Assembly: GCA_030268105.1 (NCBI GenBank)
Contig: BSDZ01000008.1
Span: forward strand, 248,001-312,000
Origin: Volvox africanus
Lineage: Eukaryota > Chlorophyta > Chlorophyceae > Chlamydomonadales > Volvocaceae
DNA: 64,000 nt
Direction of reading: 5' to 3'
Shown here: piece after piece, positions 12,870 to 25,447 of the stretch
How positions within the stretch are numbered: position 1 is the stretch's first letter
Layout: each line of letters opens with the position of its first letter
Notes under the pieces: model-generated
Databases searched by the model: none
What the model was told of the DNA's origin: nothing
The model's input: the letters and a program-made list of their open reading frames with translations, nothing else
Position numbers and translations under genes: made by a program

Positions 12870-15800
12870 ATGGCCAAGGACAAGCGAAAGAATGAAGCAG
12901 AGACGGAGGCGGTGCCGGTGAAGAAACAAAAGGCAGTGAGTTAGGAATATTATTCGTGAGTTAGAAATATTATTTTGTGCTTCATACCATGTGTTCGGCG
13001 GCGCCGCTGGCTGCACATCTTCGGGGACTGTTTCTGCTTCTTAAGATTGCGGTTTTCCACTTTATTTTGTAGATTTTATTGCATTTCAGCTCCTTGCTAT
13101 TTATTAAACAGCAAATTTCTTACCTGGCTTCTAGAAGCTTCCGGATATCTAAGGCGTGCATGCTGTGCGGCGGCGGAGTTGACAAGCTTTGACACCAATC
13201 TATAGAATGGCCTCCTGGCTCAGGTTATTAATGTTATGTATTAGGGATTGGACTAAAACCCTCAGGTGCACGCGAGGGCTCGGCTCCGCCTTGCCGTGCA
13301 GTGAGAGCCCAGCTTGTCATGGTTATTCTTTCTCTGTGAATTTCCAATGTGCTAATCCAACCCTCCAGGAACAAGATCGTAAAAACGACAAGAAGGTTAA
13401 AAAGGAGAAGAAGGCTGTGGAGCCTGCGGCTGCCCCTGATGAGGTAGAGCCTGGCCCCCCTGATGCAGCAGCTCCCCAGGTGCGGAAGTTATGATCGGGA
13501 ATTCGGTACAAGCAGGCATATGAGCGCTTTACTAGGTCTAGAGGCATGCAATATGCAAAAACTATCGCTTGGAAGTTGCCAGTCGCGACAAGTTGGTGCC
13601 TTGGACGGCACATACGCGTAGCAGTGTAGGCGCGCGCTTGGGACTATCCTGCGTTGGGTCGAGCTTGCCTTTATCCACCACCCCCGAAATTAGCCCTTTT
13701 AACCGTTTTTTCACGGCAGGACGCTGGGAAGAAGGAGAAAAAGAAGGATAAGGAAAAGGACAAGAAGGAGAAAAAGAAGGATAAGGGAGATGAGGCGATG
13801 GAGGTGGATGAGCCCTCCGCAACCCCTGCTCCCGATATGGAGCTGGCCGATATGGAGCCATTAACCGCCAAGGTGGGCTCAAGGGTGGATAATGTGGTGC
13901 GTAGTCGTCTAATTCTTGCAGTTGCCCTTTCGATATGTTCCCTTGCCTAGGGACGACTACCACGGACTGCCAGTGGTTGGGGCCTGTATTGACTGCAGCC
14001 TGATATAGCTTGTACAAACACGTATGGAACATGCAGAAGAACAAGAAGGACAAAAAGAAGAAAGCCGTAGTAGAGGCAGAGACGTCGAATGGGGCAGAGC
14101 TAGCTGAGGCGGATGAGGGCAAGGGGAAGAAAAGTAAGAAGACGGAGAAGCGTGTTCAGGAAGAGGATCAGCAGCAGGTGGAGGGGCAACCTGCGGTGAA
14201 GCGAGCGAAGCAGGAGGAGGAGGCTGCAACGGCGGCCGTACCGACGCCTGACGGGGCTGCAGAGAAGGGAGGGAGAAAGGATAAGAAGAAGGAAAAGAAG
14301 ATAGGGGAGGACAAAGTCGAGGAAGATGAGGAGCTAGTACCGGTGATGACACCAGCGCCAGCGGAGCCGACGGTAGCAGCGACCGACGCAGGGACCGGTG
14401 GAAAGAAGGACAAGAAGAAGGATAAGAAGAAGGACAAGCAGCAGGAGGAGGAGAAAGCTGAGCCGGCAGCAGCGGTCACTCCAGCCCCTGCAGAGGATGC
14501 CCTAGCCAATGGAAAGAAGGATAAGAAGAAGAACAAGCAGCAGGAAGAGGAGAAAGCTGAGCCGGTAGCAGCGGTCACTCCAGCCCCTGCAGAGGAGGCC
14601 ATAGCCAATGGAAAGAAGGACAAGAAGAAGGACAAGAAGAAGGACAAGCAGCAGGAGGAGGAGAAAGCTGAGCCGGTAGCAGCGGTCACTCCAACCCCCG
14701 CAGAGGATGCCCTAGCCAATGGAAAGAAGGACAAGAAGAAGGATAAGAAGGACAAGCAGCAGGAGGAGGAGAAAGCTGAGCCGGTAGCAGCGGTCACTCC
14801 AGCCCCTGCAGAGGATGCCCTAGCCAATGGAAAGAAGGATAAGAAGAAGAACAAGCAGCAGGAGGAGGAGAAAGCTGAGCCGTTGGCAGCGGTCACTCCA
14901 ACCCCTGCAGAGGATGCCCTAGCCAGTGGAAAGAAGGACAAGAAGAAGGATAAGAAGAAGGGCAAGCAGCAGCAGGAGGAGGAGGAAGCCGAGCCGGAAG
15001 CGGTGCCAGTAGAATCCGAGGTCGCGACCACTGCAAGGAAGGATAAGAAGAAGAAAGAAAAGCGGAAAAGTGAGGCGGCTGAGAAGGAGAACGGAGTGCA
15101 ACAGCAGGAGGAGGAGCAGTCCGGCGACGGGCGGGACGGTAGCCAGGAGCCGGGTTCTGCTGCAGCTCAGGTACGCCCTCTGTGCGCGTTATGTTCGTGG
15201 CGTTGCGGGCCCTATGCGTCATTGAGGCTCCTGGGGGTTTTACATTGGGTTTCCAGTTTTCCTTGAGGCCAAAGTTCTCAGGGATATCTTGAGCTTCAAT
15301 GTCCGACAGGTGGCTTTTGCTTCCCGGGCATCCGGTCAACGATGAATGGTTTCAGCAATGAGGTTCAAGGACAGAGTCCAATGAGCAATGTCGAAATCGT
15401 TGACGTGACCATTTTCCATCGGTAACTGAACGTCACTGCTATGGCGTTACGGTTTTGTGCTGCATGTACTGGTACCTCTGGGGTAACCCATCGTTGGCGT
15501 GGCATTTCCTATCTGTCTGTCTGTTTGCCTGCTTTTCTTCATGTGCTGTCGATCCTCCTTTGATGTTGCTCAAAGCAACTGAGGAACGCAATGCACCCTG
15601 CCCGACGTTTAACAGAAGGGTGGCGTGGTCTCGATGCAGAATCATCACTACACGCCGCAAATATCACAAAACAGCAAACTGTTGGACTTTCTCATCCAGC
15701 AGATTGTAGCAGATGGCAGATTTAACAAAGCACACCCTCAGGCTGATTATCGTTACTTCCACCATCTGTTCCATGGGGGCTCGCTGTAGCTTCATAAACT

Positions 15801-16544
15801 TAAAGCCTTTATAGCCACTTGTTGCCTTGCCTAATGGCGAACTCCGATGGCTGCAGAACGGCACTGGTGGCAAGGCCTTCCAGAGAGTTAAGGCCGATGA
15901 GGTGAGTTCAGACAGGGTACGTAGGCCACCTTGTCCCCCCAAGGTCGTTTCCCACGGGCAAGGCTTTCGCTATGGTTGGTTCTGTAACAGGGCAGGTTCT
16001 GGATCTGTGCCGATCCACCACCCGTATCCCGCGCATGGGGCCCTGCGGAAATGGAAATGGAAATGGAAATCATCCTGATGGTCTGGAACATCTCCATCAC
16101 TTTGATTGATTTCACGCCTCCGTCCGCGTTCATTTGCCGTCCCTCTTCGGATTTTCTCCAGTGGCTGGGAAAGAAGGGCGCCATCGATAACTCATACGAG
16201 GCAACGTTCGGCCAGGCGGGCTGGGGCTTCAAGGCGCAGCAAGTGCTGGGGGCGGTGCGCGGAAAGTGAGTTCTGATGGCGCTGGTGGCGGCCTTTCGTT
16301 GAGAGTGACATTGAGAGTGACATGACGTATCGGATGAACCGTGCTGTAGTGTGCGAACCTGGCCCGGTTTCTAACCCCTTCACTCCTTTATTTCGACAAA
16401 CAAAGACGGCTAGTCTCACCTTCCCCTCGGGACAGGGACTTCCGGCACGAGAAGACAAAGAAGAAGCGGGGCTCCTACCGGGGCGGCGCCATTGACCCTC
16501 AGGCGACTTTCTCTACGAAGTTCGAATCAGATGAGGATGAATAA
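12870..16544 (+). CDS. Nopp140/SRP40-type nucleolar phosphoprotein homologue
   Basis: Nopp140 (NOLC1; SRP40 in yeast) is a chaperone-like nucleolar/Cajal-body protein that binds snoRNPs and RNA polymerase I. Exons, all phase-consistent: 12870-12935, 13369-13479, 13720-13872, 14037-15170, 15857-15901, 16162-16265, 16436-16544 (TAA), giving 573 residues. The start ATG gives MAKDKRKNE. The diagnostic part is the C-terminal SRP40 domain: AFQRVKADE, then DNSYEATFGQAGWGFKAQQVL, then RGKDFRHEKTKKKRGSYRGG, ending in an acidic tail. The body alternates Lys-rich blocks with acidic or Ala/Pro/Thr blocks, including five to six near-identical repeats at 14398-14990. Oddly, the acidic blocks have very few serines, whereas classical Nopp140 uses long CK2-phosphorylated Ser/Glu runs. 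The N-terminal LisH region of animal/plant homologues is not evident. Identification rests mainly on the C-terminal domain. Confidence 0.85.
14398..14990 (+). repeat. In-frame tandem coding repeat (KKDKKK...VTPAPAEDALANG)
   Basis: Five to six units of about 33-39 codons lie in the largest exon of the Nopp140-like gene. Each unit consists of GKKDKKK, a variable number of KKD triplets, KQQEEEKAEP, VAAVTPAPAE and DALANG. Units differ mainly in the number of KKD steps and in Ala/Thr and Asp/Asn changes. Nucleotide identity between units is very high, which points to recent expansion. Confidence 0.9.
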
Positions 16545-18049
16545 GACATTATGAGTTATGATGCCAGTAAATTAAGACATAGCTTTTGCAAGTAAGATTC
16601 ACAGGCTTGGTGTTCCATCCTCTCTGCTCCCCGCCCCTTGGCTTGATGTCAAAACTGTTTTCTTGGACTCCTGTTGGATCTCTCCTCGCGCATTACGCAT
16701 GGTGGGCGAGGCACGTGGCGCCTAATTCGGCATCGGCTTGCTCTTTCGACACCACGGGTGCCCTGATAGAGCGAGCCCGACACTATGGTGGCTATGGCAG
16801 TTAAAAGCACTAGCTTGTTTAGAAGATCGAGAGAAGGAGGAGGGAGAGATATGCTGTATGCATATGAGCAGAGGAAAGTTAAGCAGGGTCGAGTCAGTTC
16901 ACGAAAGTCCATTGGGGATGAAAGTGGTTATGCGATATGCCTATCAGGCCTCGGGTTGCAGGCTGGTAGCAGTGCATGCTTCACCTGCTGATAGGTTCGG
17001 TGCAAGAGGTCATACCGCACCAGCTGCTGTAGTTGCGTCAGTTTGGATCTCGGACCTCGGTTGTGTGTGAGTGTGCGTGTGTGGTCTTGGGAACTACGTC
17101 AAGCAGCAGAAGTCTAGAAGAGACGCCCCCGTTGGCCTGTCCAACTTCGTTAAGTTGTCCAAACGTTATATGCTTAACCAGTAAGTGCTGTGATCCGTCC
17201 ACACAGTGTGAACAGTGCTTGGTGGGGCTTGGCATTCCGCGGCCGGAATCTCATATAACTTAAGTTTAACCCACAGGTGGTTGGAAGAGCGCTCTGGAGG
17301 TGCCGGAGCAGGCTGGCCTGGATTGAAATGCTGGGTCTCATGGTTCGCAGTCCATTTTCTGCGGGTGTGATAATGTGCGGGAGAGGAGACGGAACGTCGG
17401 GGCTGAGTTGCGGCGCAGGGGTGGTGCTAAAGAACCGAGGTCAAGAGGTGGTGAGCGCGTCGCCAAAGGGCGCTTCGGCAGGGGTTTTATTTATTATGGT
17501 GAGATCGGAATGTGTCGGAATTCAAAATGGTTTCCTCAGGGTGTCTCGCTTTGAAGGCGGCTACGGCGACTGCCAGAGTACCTTCCCGGCCGTATTTTAG
17601 AGCTAGAGAAAGATCTCCTATCTGATGGTACGTGCCGCACGATCAGGCATTGTTCGCCACTCCAATTGTGACCGGAACTTAACTGAGTGGAACTCCCAGC
17701 CAGTCCAGAACGGTCGTTGTGCTTATCCACAGCGTTGCCAGTCAGTCGGGCCATCCAAAACCTCTACCAACTGCGGGCCCGATATGTATTGGGGAACCCC
17801 GCCGGTGCAACTATACAAATTCTACAAAACGCGGGAGAGTCCCCCAAACTGACGAGTGAAGGGCCCCTCTTCAACACTCTTTTCAAGCACGCCGGTGCTA
17901 CTACGAAGTCAACAACTATGAATCCTTAAATCGTAAGCCTTCGAGGAGGCCGGATGCGAGTTCCGCAATCCGTCAGTTGCGGAGTAGCACCAACCCCGCG
18001 CATCAGAACGGCCTTCTCAATTGGTATATGGAAGGAGAGGTACCTTACG
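16545..18049. other. Intergenic region, no gene seen
   Basis: Only short, non-conserved ORFs on both strands. No splice-linked coding series, RNA gene or repeat was recognised. Confidence 0.45.
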
Positions 18050-21000
18050 GTTAGGGAAAGAATTCCAACCAAGAGTTGAATGGCTCAGCTAAATCGCAGA
18101 GATGAATATTGAGTTTATGCAGAACGCCCAACACGCCATTCCTTCGTGTGTCCCTTCTGTCACTCATGTAATCTCTGGAGTAGGTCGATGCTAGGACGGT
18201 CAGCCGCGACCACCAGTCCCAGTACACCGATAGCTTCGCTCGGCTGCCGTCGTGAAATCCGGGTGCAGCCCTAACCAGCCCCCGTGCCAACTACTACTGC
18301 CCAACTGCCGGCTCGCCGTCGAGTTGAGGACGCTAGCGCGCGAACATCGTTCGTCTACCGCTGCCGCCACCATTGCCCCCACCGTCCCCGCCAGTGTCAC
18401 CGACGGCCACCAGCTCGGCCCATACCGTGCAACAATGCCCAACACAACGGACAATATGGGCAACCCCATTCTGCAAGCACTTCTCGCCTGCGTCTCAATT
18501 CCCAGCCGACCGCAGCAGGTGCGGCTGTTGGGGATTCGAATTAACTGCGCGTGGGCCGTAGCACACCCATGGGTCATGCCTCAGTTAAGTTGACCTCGCT
18601 ATCCGCGCCATCTTCTCCGCGCACACATCTGCAGTTGAGTACATCGTTCACGGCATCACCATCAGAGGCAGAGTCGCTACGGGCGACCTGCTTCTGATGG
18701 TCGCAGATACACCGAGATCACGGGCGGCGATGCCGGAACATTTGTGCGATCTCTGCGGCGGCATCCCCCTAAACGCCGGTCGGCATCACTGGCGGCGGCA
18801 GCAGGATGATATAGATGACGCCACACCATTGAGGCCGCGGCAGCGCCAACCTGCGGGTTCGCGGGGGGTGGGGTTTACAGAGCGGCAGCGCTTGCCAGCT
18901 GGGAGGTTCCAGACTGCCGTCGTCACCTTTTCCTTACGGGTTACGTACGGGTAGATGATTCAGTGCAACAGCAGCTGTTCCTCGCCTACCGTAGTCGGTT
19001 GACCCCGACCGCCCACACGGCCGCCAGTCCCGCAACTGCATTCAAGCCGGCAAAGAAACGCTCCTCCTGTCGCGGCAATACCACTTTGTCGAGTACGATA
19101 TCGCCGCATGCACCGACCACACGTACTGCGGCAGACTCAGCCGGCCGCATGCCATCGCAGCAGCTGCCGCAGCAAACACCTCGACTGCTGCCGCCGCCGC
19201 CATGGCCCAGAAACCAAATCTGACATCGTTGACGTTTGGTCCAGGCTGTCCATTTCCAGATGCAACAGCAGGCCGCCGCCGCCACCTGTATGACTCCTGC
19301 CGTGTCTCTGTTCGTCGGTGACCCCCAGCATGCTGAGGCTGGTGAGGACGCCGAGGAAATGCACGCACACAGCCTTCTATCACGACGCTCCTTGCCACCC
19401 CGAGTGCGGCAGCCTCTGAGCTGCCGGCTGCGCTGTCGCAATCCTCGGCGAAGCATCCAACGACGCGCGTGGTGGCGCCGCGGCCAGGGTGGCCAATGCG
19501 GTGTGGAAGGTAACGGCAAGTTCGGCGGCGGCATGAGGAAACGGTACTCCCGTATGCGACTGCACCTGCAGATTGACGGAGGGTGAAGGGCGCGGCGGTG
19601 CGGAGGAACGTTATGACGCCGAACATAATAAGACAGCGGCACAGTACAGCGTGATGCCATGACCAGTGGACGTAACATTTATTTACAGTATTAAACAGTT
19701 CCCGGGCCCTTTTTCAGTCGAAATGGTGCCTTTAACCCATTCAGCTCCTGACATGCAAGCCTTAATGGTCAGGACGGCGGCAGTTAACGACTGCCGGTTG
19801 CGGTTGTTTGTGTTGCTTTGATCGCTGCCATGGGCACGTCCACGTTCCCAGCTCGTCCGGCGGTTGGCATAGTTGTTGAAACTGTCCTTCTGACTGCTGC
19901 TGACGTGCCTTGGGGCCAGATCTTGTGACCTGGACACCACGAAGGACCTGCTGCATCCGGGGCGGCGATGGCGGCGCCGCCTCGTACACCATCACCCAGG
20001 CGGCGGGGCGGGCGCTCTCCTGCCCGGTCGTCATCGAGCCGCCCATGCTGCCGGACAATCAGCGGAACGGGCTGTACGGTGAATGAAAGCGGTGGCGGCT
20101 GTGATGCCGGGCAGCGACGTTGTAGAGTCATCAGCGGCGGCGTCGTGGCCAAAAAGACCCTAGAGTTCAGGGCAGGGTGCCCCCATGTCGATGGACGGTG
20201 ACGACCCCAATTAAAGCGACCTGCGAGCTATCCAGTAGCGGAGTTGACGCCTTAGTTGATTCGGCAGATTCCGCTGGATGCTGGTGGTGGGTGCTGAACC
20301 TGGGAGAAGTCGGCATGGGAGACTGGATGAGGGTGCCCCGAAACACCGGGGAAGGTAGGGACTGCCAGGTTAGTGGCCACGGGTGATGTACCCCCCTATC
20401 CTACACACACATATATGTATATTATCCGGTTGCAAAGTTCTATTCGAACAGCGACCGATCACGAGTTTTTGTTCGTCCCATATCGACGTGCTTGATGCCA
20501 ACATATAACAAGGTCGTTATCAAAAGGCAATGACTTAAGGGGCAGGGCCCAGGGCGTCACTGAATCGACAGGTAACAACTGTACCGACCGACACATAAAC
20601 GATAACTTCACAACCGATAACTTCATAACCGACATTCCCAGATAGAAAACTAAGCTTGTTGACGGTGTGTCGGTGTTGGTGCGATAACCGTCAACCACAT
20701 ACCTGAACCTAGCTCGTTGCGCCTGTCCCAACCGCCACACCAACCAACATAGCCCGGCGAAGTACGCCGCCAGATGCAACAGCAGCCAGGTGGGTCGCAA
20801 GACGGCGTTGGCAGCAGACGAGGGGCCCTGCGTACGGGTGGTCGCGATGTATGCGGTCGCAACCGCTATGGACCCTTCCAACAAATCGAATGGCAGCTTG
20901 TACGACAGCGGAACCTGGAGTGGAGGAGCGGCCAGGCATCGGACCAGGAGAACTGCAATGGCTTGGGGAAACTAAGGCGTACAAATGGCTTGGATACGCG

Positions 21001-22061
21001 GGCCTCCTGACCCATGGGTCATCGTCCACCAGTTCGACCGTCGTAAAACCCTTACAAAGCTGCTGTCCTGCCACCTCTTATCGCCCCTCAAGAGTTTCGA
21101 CTATCCGAAATGAAATGAACTCCCCTCTGGATGCTGAAACAACCGGGCAGTGCGTTGGTGAAGAAAAAAAGCGTTGCCAGAAGTTACTGTAAATAGTGCC
21201 GTATGCCGTATGCCGAAGCAATGTGCCGAATGCAAAGTTGCCTTTGCCACCTGTACACCACCCTTTTGGCGCAATCATGCGCTTAGTCACAAAATTAACC
21301 CACGCCCCGCTCTAGTACGACCGCGGCGGCTGTTATTATGACTGCATCCGTTCTAAACATCGAAGTGAGGTACTCTATGGCTTGTCTCATGGCGATGAGC
21401 AGCTTTACTACATTCTACCCACAAACAGTACGGCCAGAGCTGCCGTCAGTCAGGCCATGTACAGCAACACGTTGAGATCTCCTCGTGCGGCGGCATACAA
21501 TACGTTAGCGTGGAGATTCCTGCAGCCATACGGCGTTATCAGTAATCAGTAATTAGCGCACCCGCAGCAGAAGCAAGAGGAGGAGAATGACACGCGTCGG
21601 CCCAGGGTCTGTCCGCGTCACCCCAGCTAACGACGTACCTCAGCGTATAGCTGTACTGCCGCAAGTCGCCGGCGGCGCAGGGAAAGGACGCCGGCATGGC
21701 GGCGTCGAGGGGAAAAAGCGGCTCGCATGTGGGACAGCTGTTGCCGCCGCCGCCACCAGTATCGGGGACTTTCGCAACAGCTGCCGGCCATGTCGCGGCG
21801 ATGGCGGCGGCGGCGGACGGACTTGAGCAGTCTGGGGAATAGCTGGCGGCTCGGTTGAGCGTCAGAATGGACATTAGAAGGGTTATGACCAAGGAGAGGA
21901 GGTACCCTGCGGCGCCCTGCGTGCGTGCGGATAAACCGATATACAAACAGATAAACCGACAGACAGACCTGGAACAGGCAGGCAGAGGCCAGCGGCGGCA
22001 GAAGGCGGGACGAACAGATAGTTTTCCTAAGAAAGTTTTCTTTCCGCGGGAAGCATCTCAT
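18050..22061 (-). pseudogene. Possible decayed or unresolved multi-exon membrane-protein locus
   Basis: A GC-rich 4-kb stretch has several minus-strand segments that look coding but could not be joined into a clean model. They are: a hydrophobic segment at about 21850-21946 (AAGYLLSLVITLLMSILTL); a Gly/Pro/Ala-rich part leading to YSYTLRYVVSWGD (about 21600); a membrane-like segment at about 20700-20800 (WLLLHLAAYFAGLCWLVWRL); AWVMVYEAAPPSPPRMQQ near 20000; and frames changing repeatedly across 18990-19680. The order, with membrane segments first, resembles the partial gene at 1-1300, so this may be a related copy. The dispersed repeat at 20169-20410 interrupts it. It could be a degenerate gene, or a real gene whose introns I could not place; pseudogene is the cautious reading. 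Confidence 0.3.
20169..20410 (+). repeat. Dispersed repeat, copy B
   Basis: Direct copy of the element at about 3917-4175, lacking about 17 bp of it. It is flanked on the right by an ACACACATATATGTATAT run, and copy A is also followed by ACACAC. It lies inside the unresolved minus-strand locus, suggesting insertion after that locus existed (inference). Confidence 0.75.
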
Positions 22062-24521
22062 GCTGTCACGTCATCAAAACCAAATTATGGTTTGTGTCTC
22101 CAATATAACAAGTTTTGAAGCTTACCAATGGGCTGACTCACGGAATCCGGACGGTAACCCGTTACATTTGTATATACAGGGATTCCATCTATCCCTACAT
22201 ACAGAGGATGTACGCCCAAAGTACCCGCGGTCTTTACTCAACCCCCTTGTCAGGGCGGGAAATAAAGGGTCCAGTAGTCTGCTCCGCAAATAGACATCCG
22301 AAACCAATTACATATCAATACTTGTATCCAACAAGGCAGTAAGAAATCGAATCCTGAAGGGGTCATTGATGGATCGGTAAGGCCTTGAGGGGAAATAAAG
22401 CTCGTACATGCATCACACTGCATTGCGGCGGTCGTACAACACGGCAGGCAATCAAAATAAAACCTAACAACGGCTCTGCACCAGGAGACAGGTGTCCCAC
22501 GAAACTATTGTCCTATCCTTGGTTGCTTGTTACATAGTCCTACGTCGGGGTTGATGACGGATCGGATGGATAGGTAGGTAGGTAGGTAGATAGATAGGCA
22601 GATAGATAGGTAGATAGATGGATAGGTGCGTAGACCTGCGATGCACGAGCAAATGAGCCACCATAAACGGGAGTTCCTGGAATATGTGTAACTGATTGCT
22701 CTTGATAGAAACTATCACCCCCAATACCATTATAAGAACGACCTGGCCTTTCTGAGATTACATACACGAGGTAGCAGGGTTACATGCGTGCGTGCCGTAC
22801 GTAACTAGTACACAGGGTTCAATCTATATGGCATGCATCGGCCACCACAGGGAACGCATGCATCCATCGCGCATCCATGCATGCATGTGACTATTAAATT
22901 ATTAAATGATTGGTTTGTAAATGAGCAGCATAGGCTATCTATATATACGGCCAAACCAGCTGTGGCCGTCGATGGCCCAAAATCTGCAACTTGTTATTAT
23001 GGCCTGCAACGCGCTTCTGGTAACTAAATATGTACGGTCGCCGTAAACCGACCCATGGGCCACCTGCTGCGCGGCCGGCCGTGCACCGGCGCCCGCTCGC
23101 CCCTTCCAGTCGCAGGCGTGGCCTGATGGCTGGCCTCCGTAATCTTTGCCAGAGCGAAGATTTTTCCTCACGTTCTGCATGCGTTGCCTTTCTTCACCGT
23201 TCCGGTAGGTTCGGCTATCTCAAATCAATCAGCAGGGCGGGAACCAACATGCCTTTCTTTATTTCTTCCTTGAAATGTTAACTGACATAATACCATACTT
23301 GATTGCCATCGATCTCTGCGATAGGTCAAGAGTACTATAACCCAGCCAGTTGCCTGCATCAATAGCGAAGTGGAAAAAAGGTACACATACATAATGTACA
23401 AATTGTATCATACGTAAGTTACGCATAGCCGCATCAGGAGGCGGGGCACGACACGTACGCCGCGAACGTGCACGCGTCAGATACGACCGTGGCCGCGCGC
23501 TTTAGCATGGCTCGTGTGCCGTTGATCTGGGCGCAAATAAACAAAGAAACGTTTTCCCCTTTCCATTCCGCGTGCCAAGTGTTCCTGCTGACAAAGGCAA
23601 AGACAGGTAAAGTTGCCACGAGTGAGTGCAAACTGTAATGAAATACGCCATCGAGTGGGAGAACGAACAAGGCACAGGTCTGTGGCTATGAACCCATTCT
23701 CTGGCCCCGCGAGCCCTTCGTGCCTGCTTGCTTGCTCGTTTTGCGGCGTGCGTGCATGTTGGACAAATATATGCGTGGATTCGTCACAGCTGGGAGGGAG
23801 AATTGTTGAGTCTTCCAATCAATTCATGAACGCAACGCTTTACGTATTTCCATCGTCATCGCCACGTTGGATTTGCACGACAGCACCAGCAGGTTCAGTT
23901 GGACACGCACCGGCACGAAATCGTTTGATGATGGATGGAACGGTGAATGATGAAGCTTCAAAGCCAAGCCACGCACGCAACCGGAGAAAACCAGTTCAGG
24001 GTCGGCTTAATTACATATAAGGTTCTGGAGATCTTGCCTTTTGACAATAACAAATAACATACGTAATACTAGTGTAATCGGCGAACGAAGCGGTTGTCTT
24101 ACCTAGCTGCTGCCAGCTGCTGACGACTTCGCGTTGCCACCTGAGGGCACCTTGCGTGCTGCTGGGACCGCAAAAGCAAGTTTCTTTGGTTGTACGCGCT
24201 ACGCACCGACTGGGCTGCGATCCCCGCCATTTACGCACGCCTTGCAATTGATCGGCATATATACCGATCTTGGTGGCTATCTTTGGCAGCAGAAGAACCA
24301 AGGTCCTTGCTTTCAAGCCGCCGCCGCCGCCCGTTCGCAACGTCAGCAGCAGCGATCACGACCCCGCGGCTGCTGTCCATCTATCTACATTCGCAGCCTG
24401 ATACTCATACATTACGTACATAATACCACTTCCCAATTTTAGGAAACATATTTTGTGGTGTTACGAGCGAGCCGAGGCTTATCGGCGCGCATAAATACGT
24501 TTTATTTACAAGAAAGGACAA
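22062..24521. other. Intergenic region with tetranucleotide microsatellite
   Basis: A (GGTA/GATA)n-type microsatellite occupies about 22567-22625. The rest shows only short ORFs on both strands. A minus ORF at about 23480-23818 lacks family features and is treated as chance. Confidence 0.5.
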
Positions 24522-25447
24522 ATGCTGGAGGTATATCGTCACGGCGCTCGGCACGGCGGGACCTTTGGTGGTGGTCATCACCATCAGCACTCATCGGCGA
24601 TTCAGCCGCACAGAGGTGTGGGCAGCGGCGGCTTTGTTGGGCTGGGCGACTGGACGGACGCTCTGTTGCCGCGCAGTTCCTCTTCGCCCTCTTCCTTCTC
24701 CTTCAACGTCTGGGAGCTGTCCCCTAACAAGCTGAGAACTGCGGCTGTTGCCTTCACCTTTGTCATTACTGCGGGATACATCAGCCTGCTAGCTGCTGGC
24801 GGTGAGTTTATTTCCATTATTCAGATTCTCGCGCGATAACAAAAAGCGATGTCATGATGAGGCTGGCATCAGGAATCGCACCCGAGCGATAATTCTTCAT
24901 ATTTCCATCATTCAGCGCGGGACATATAGGATAATATTTCCGATTTATACATAATCACAAATTATTCAACATTATTACTTAGACCATGTGGCCGGCTGCT
25001 TGCGCGCCTCGTGCAGGTTTACTCGCCATCCTGGTAACGGGCGCCGTCGTCACCTGCTGCGTGCTGCTCACGGTTCTTACATGTGCCACCCTCATAACCC
25101 TCATCGTAACGGGGGTACCTGTTGGATACGCCATTATCCGCATGATCATGGCGGCACGCAGCAGCAGCGGCAGCGCTAATAAGCAGCAGTCCAACGGCGG
25201 CGGCGGCGGAGGCAGCGGCGGCGCGTCAGGCTTTTTCGCAGGTCTGTTTGGCGGACATGGTGATGATGGAGGGGCTGAAAACCACCAGCAGTCCTCACCC
25301 GGTGGTGGAGGCGGCATCGGTGGCGGCGGAGGCGGCATTGGGAGTGGGAACGGATTCGGTGGCCGTACATATGGCACTGTTGGGGGCGCTGCCGCCAGCG
25401 GGTGGCGTTTCCGTTCCGAGGGCGATGAGGATAGCGATGCCGAATGA
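24522..25447 (+). CDS. Small hydrophobic-hairpin membrane protein with Gly-rich tail
   Basis: Two exons, 24522-24801 and 25017-25447 (TGA), join in phase 1 through a GTGAGT donor and a GTGCAG acceptor and give 236 residues. Residues 1-70 are His/Gly/Ser-rich and polar. Residues about 73-130 form one long hydrophobic region: AVAFTFVITAGYISLLAAG, then LLAILVTGAVVTCCVLLTVL, then TCATLITLIVTGVPVGYAII. The rest (about 135-236) is a Gly/Ser-rich, low-complexity tail ending in the acidic SEGDEDSDAE. The arrangement of a polar N-terminus, an uninterrupted hydrophobic hairpin of about 55-60 residues and a polar C-terminus recalls lipid-droplet or ER hairpin proteins (oleosin, promethin/LDAF1 type). 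No oleosin proline knot is visible, so this is only a structural analogy. Function unknown. Confidence 0.7.

Noticed and set aside
14168..15031. Long minus-strand ORF (287 aa) opposite the Nopp140-like repeats
   Set aside because: It is the antisense of Lys/Glu codon repeats (AAG/GAG read as Ser/Phe/Leu). The plus strand has the conserved SRP40 domain and consistent splicing.
18963..19678. Overlapping long ORFs on both strands as several separate genes
   Set aside because: All frames are open because the block is GC-rich. None has a recognisable domain alone, so it is treated as part of one unresolved locus.
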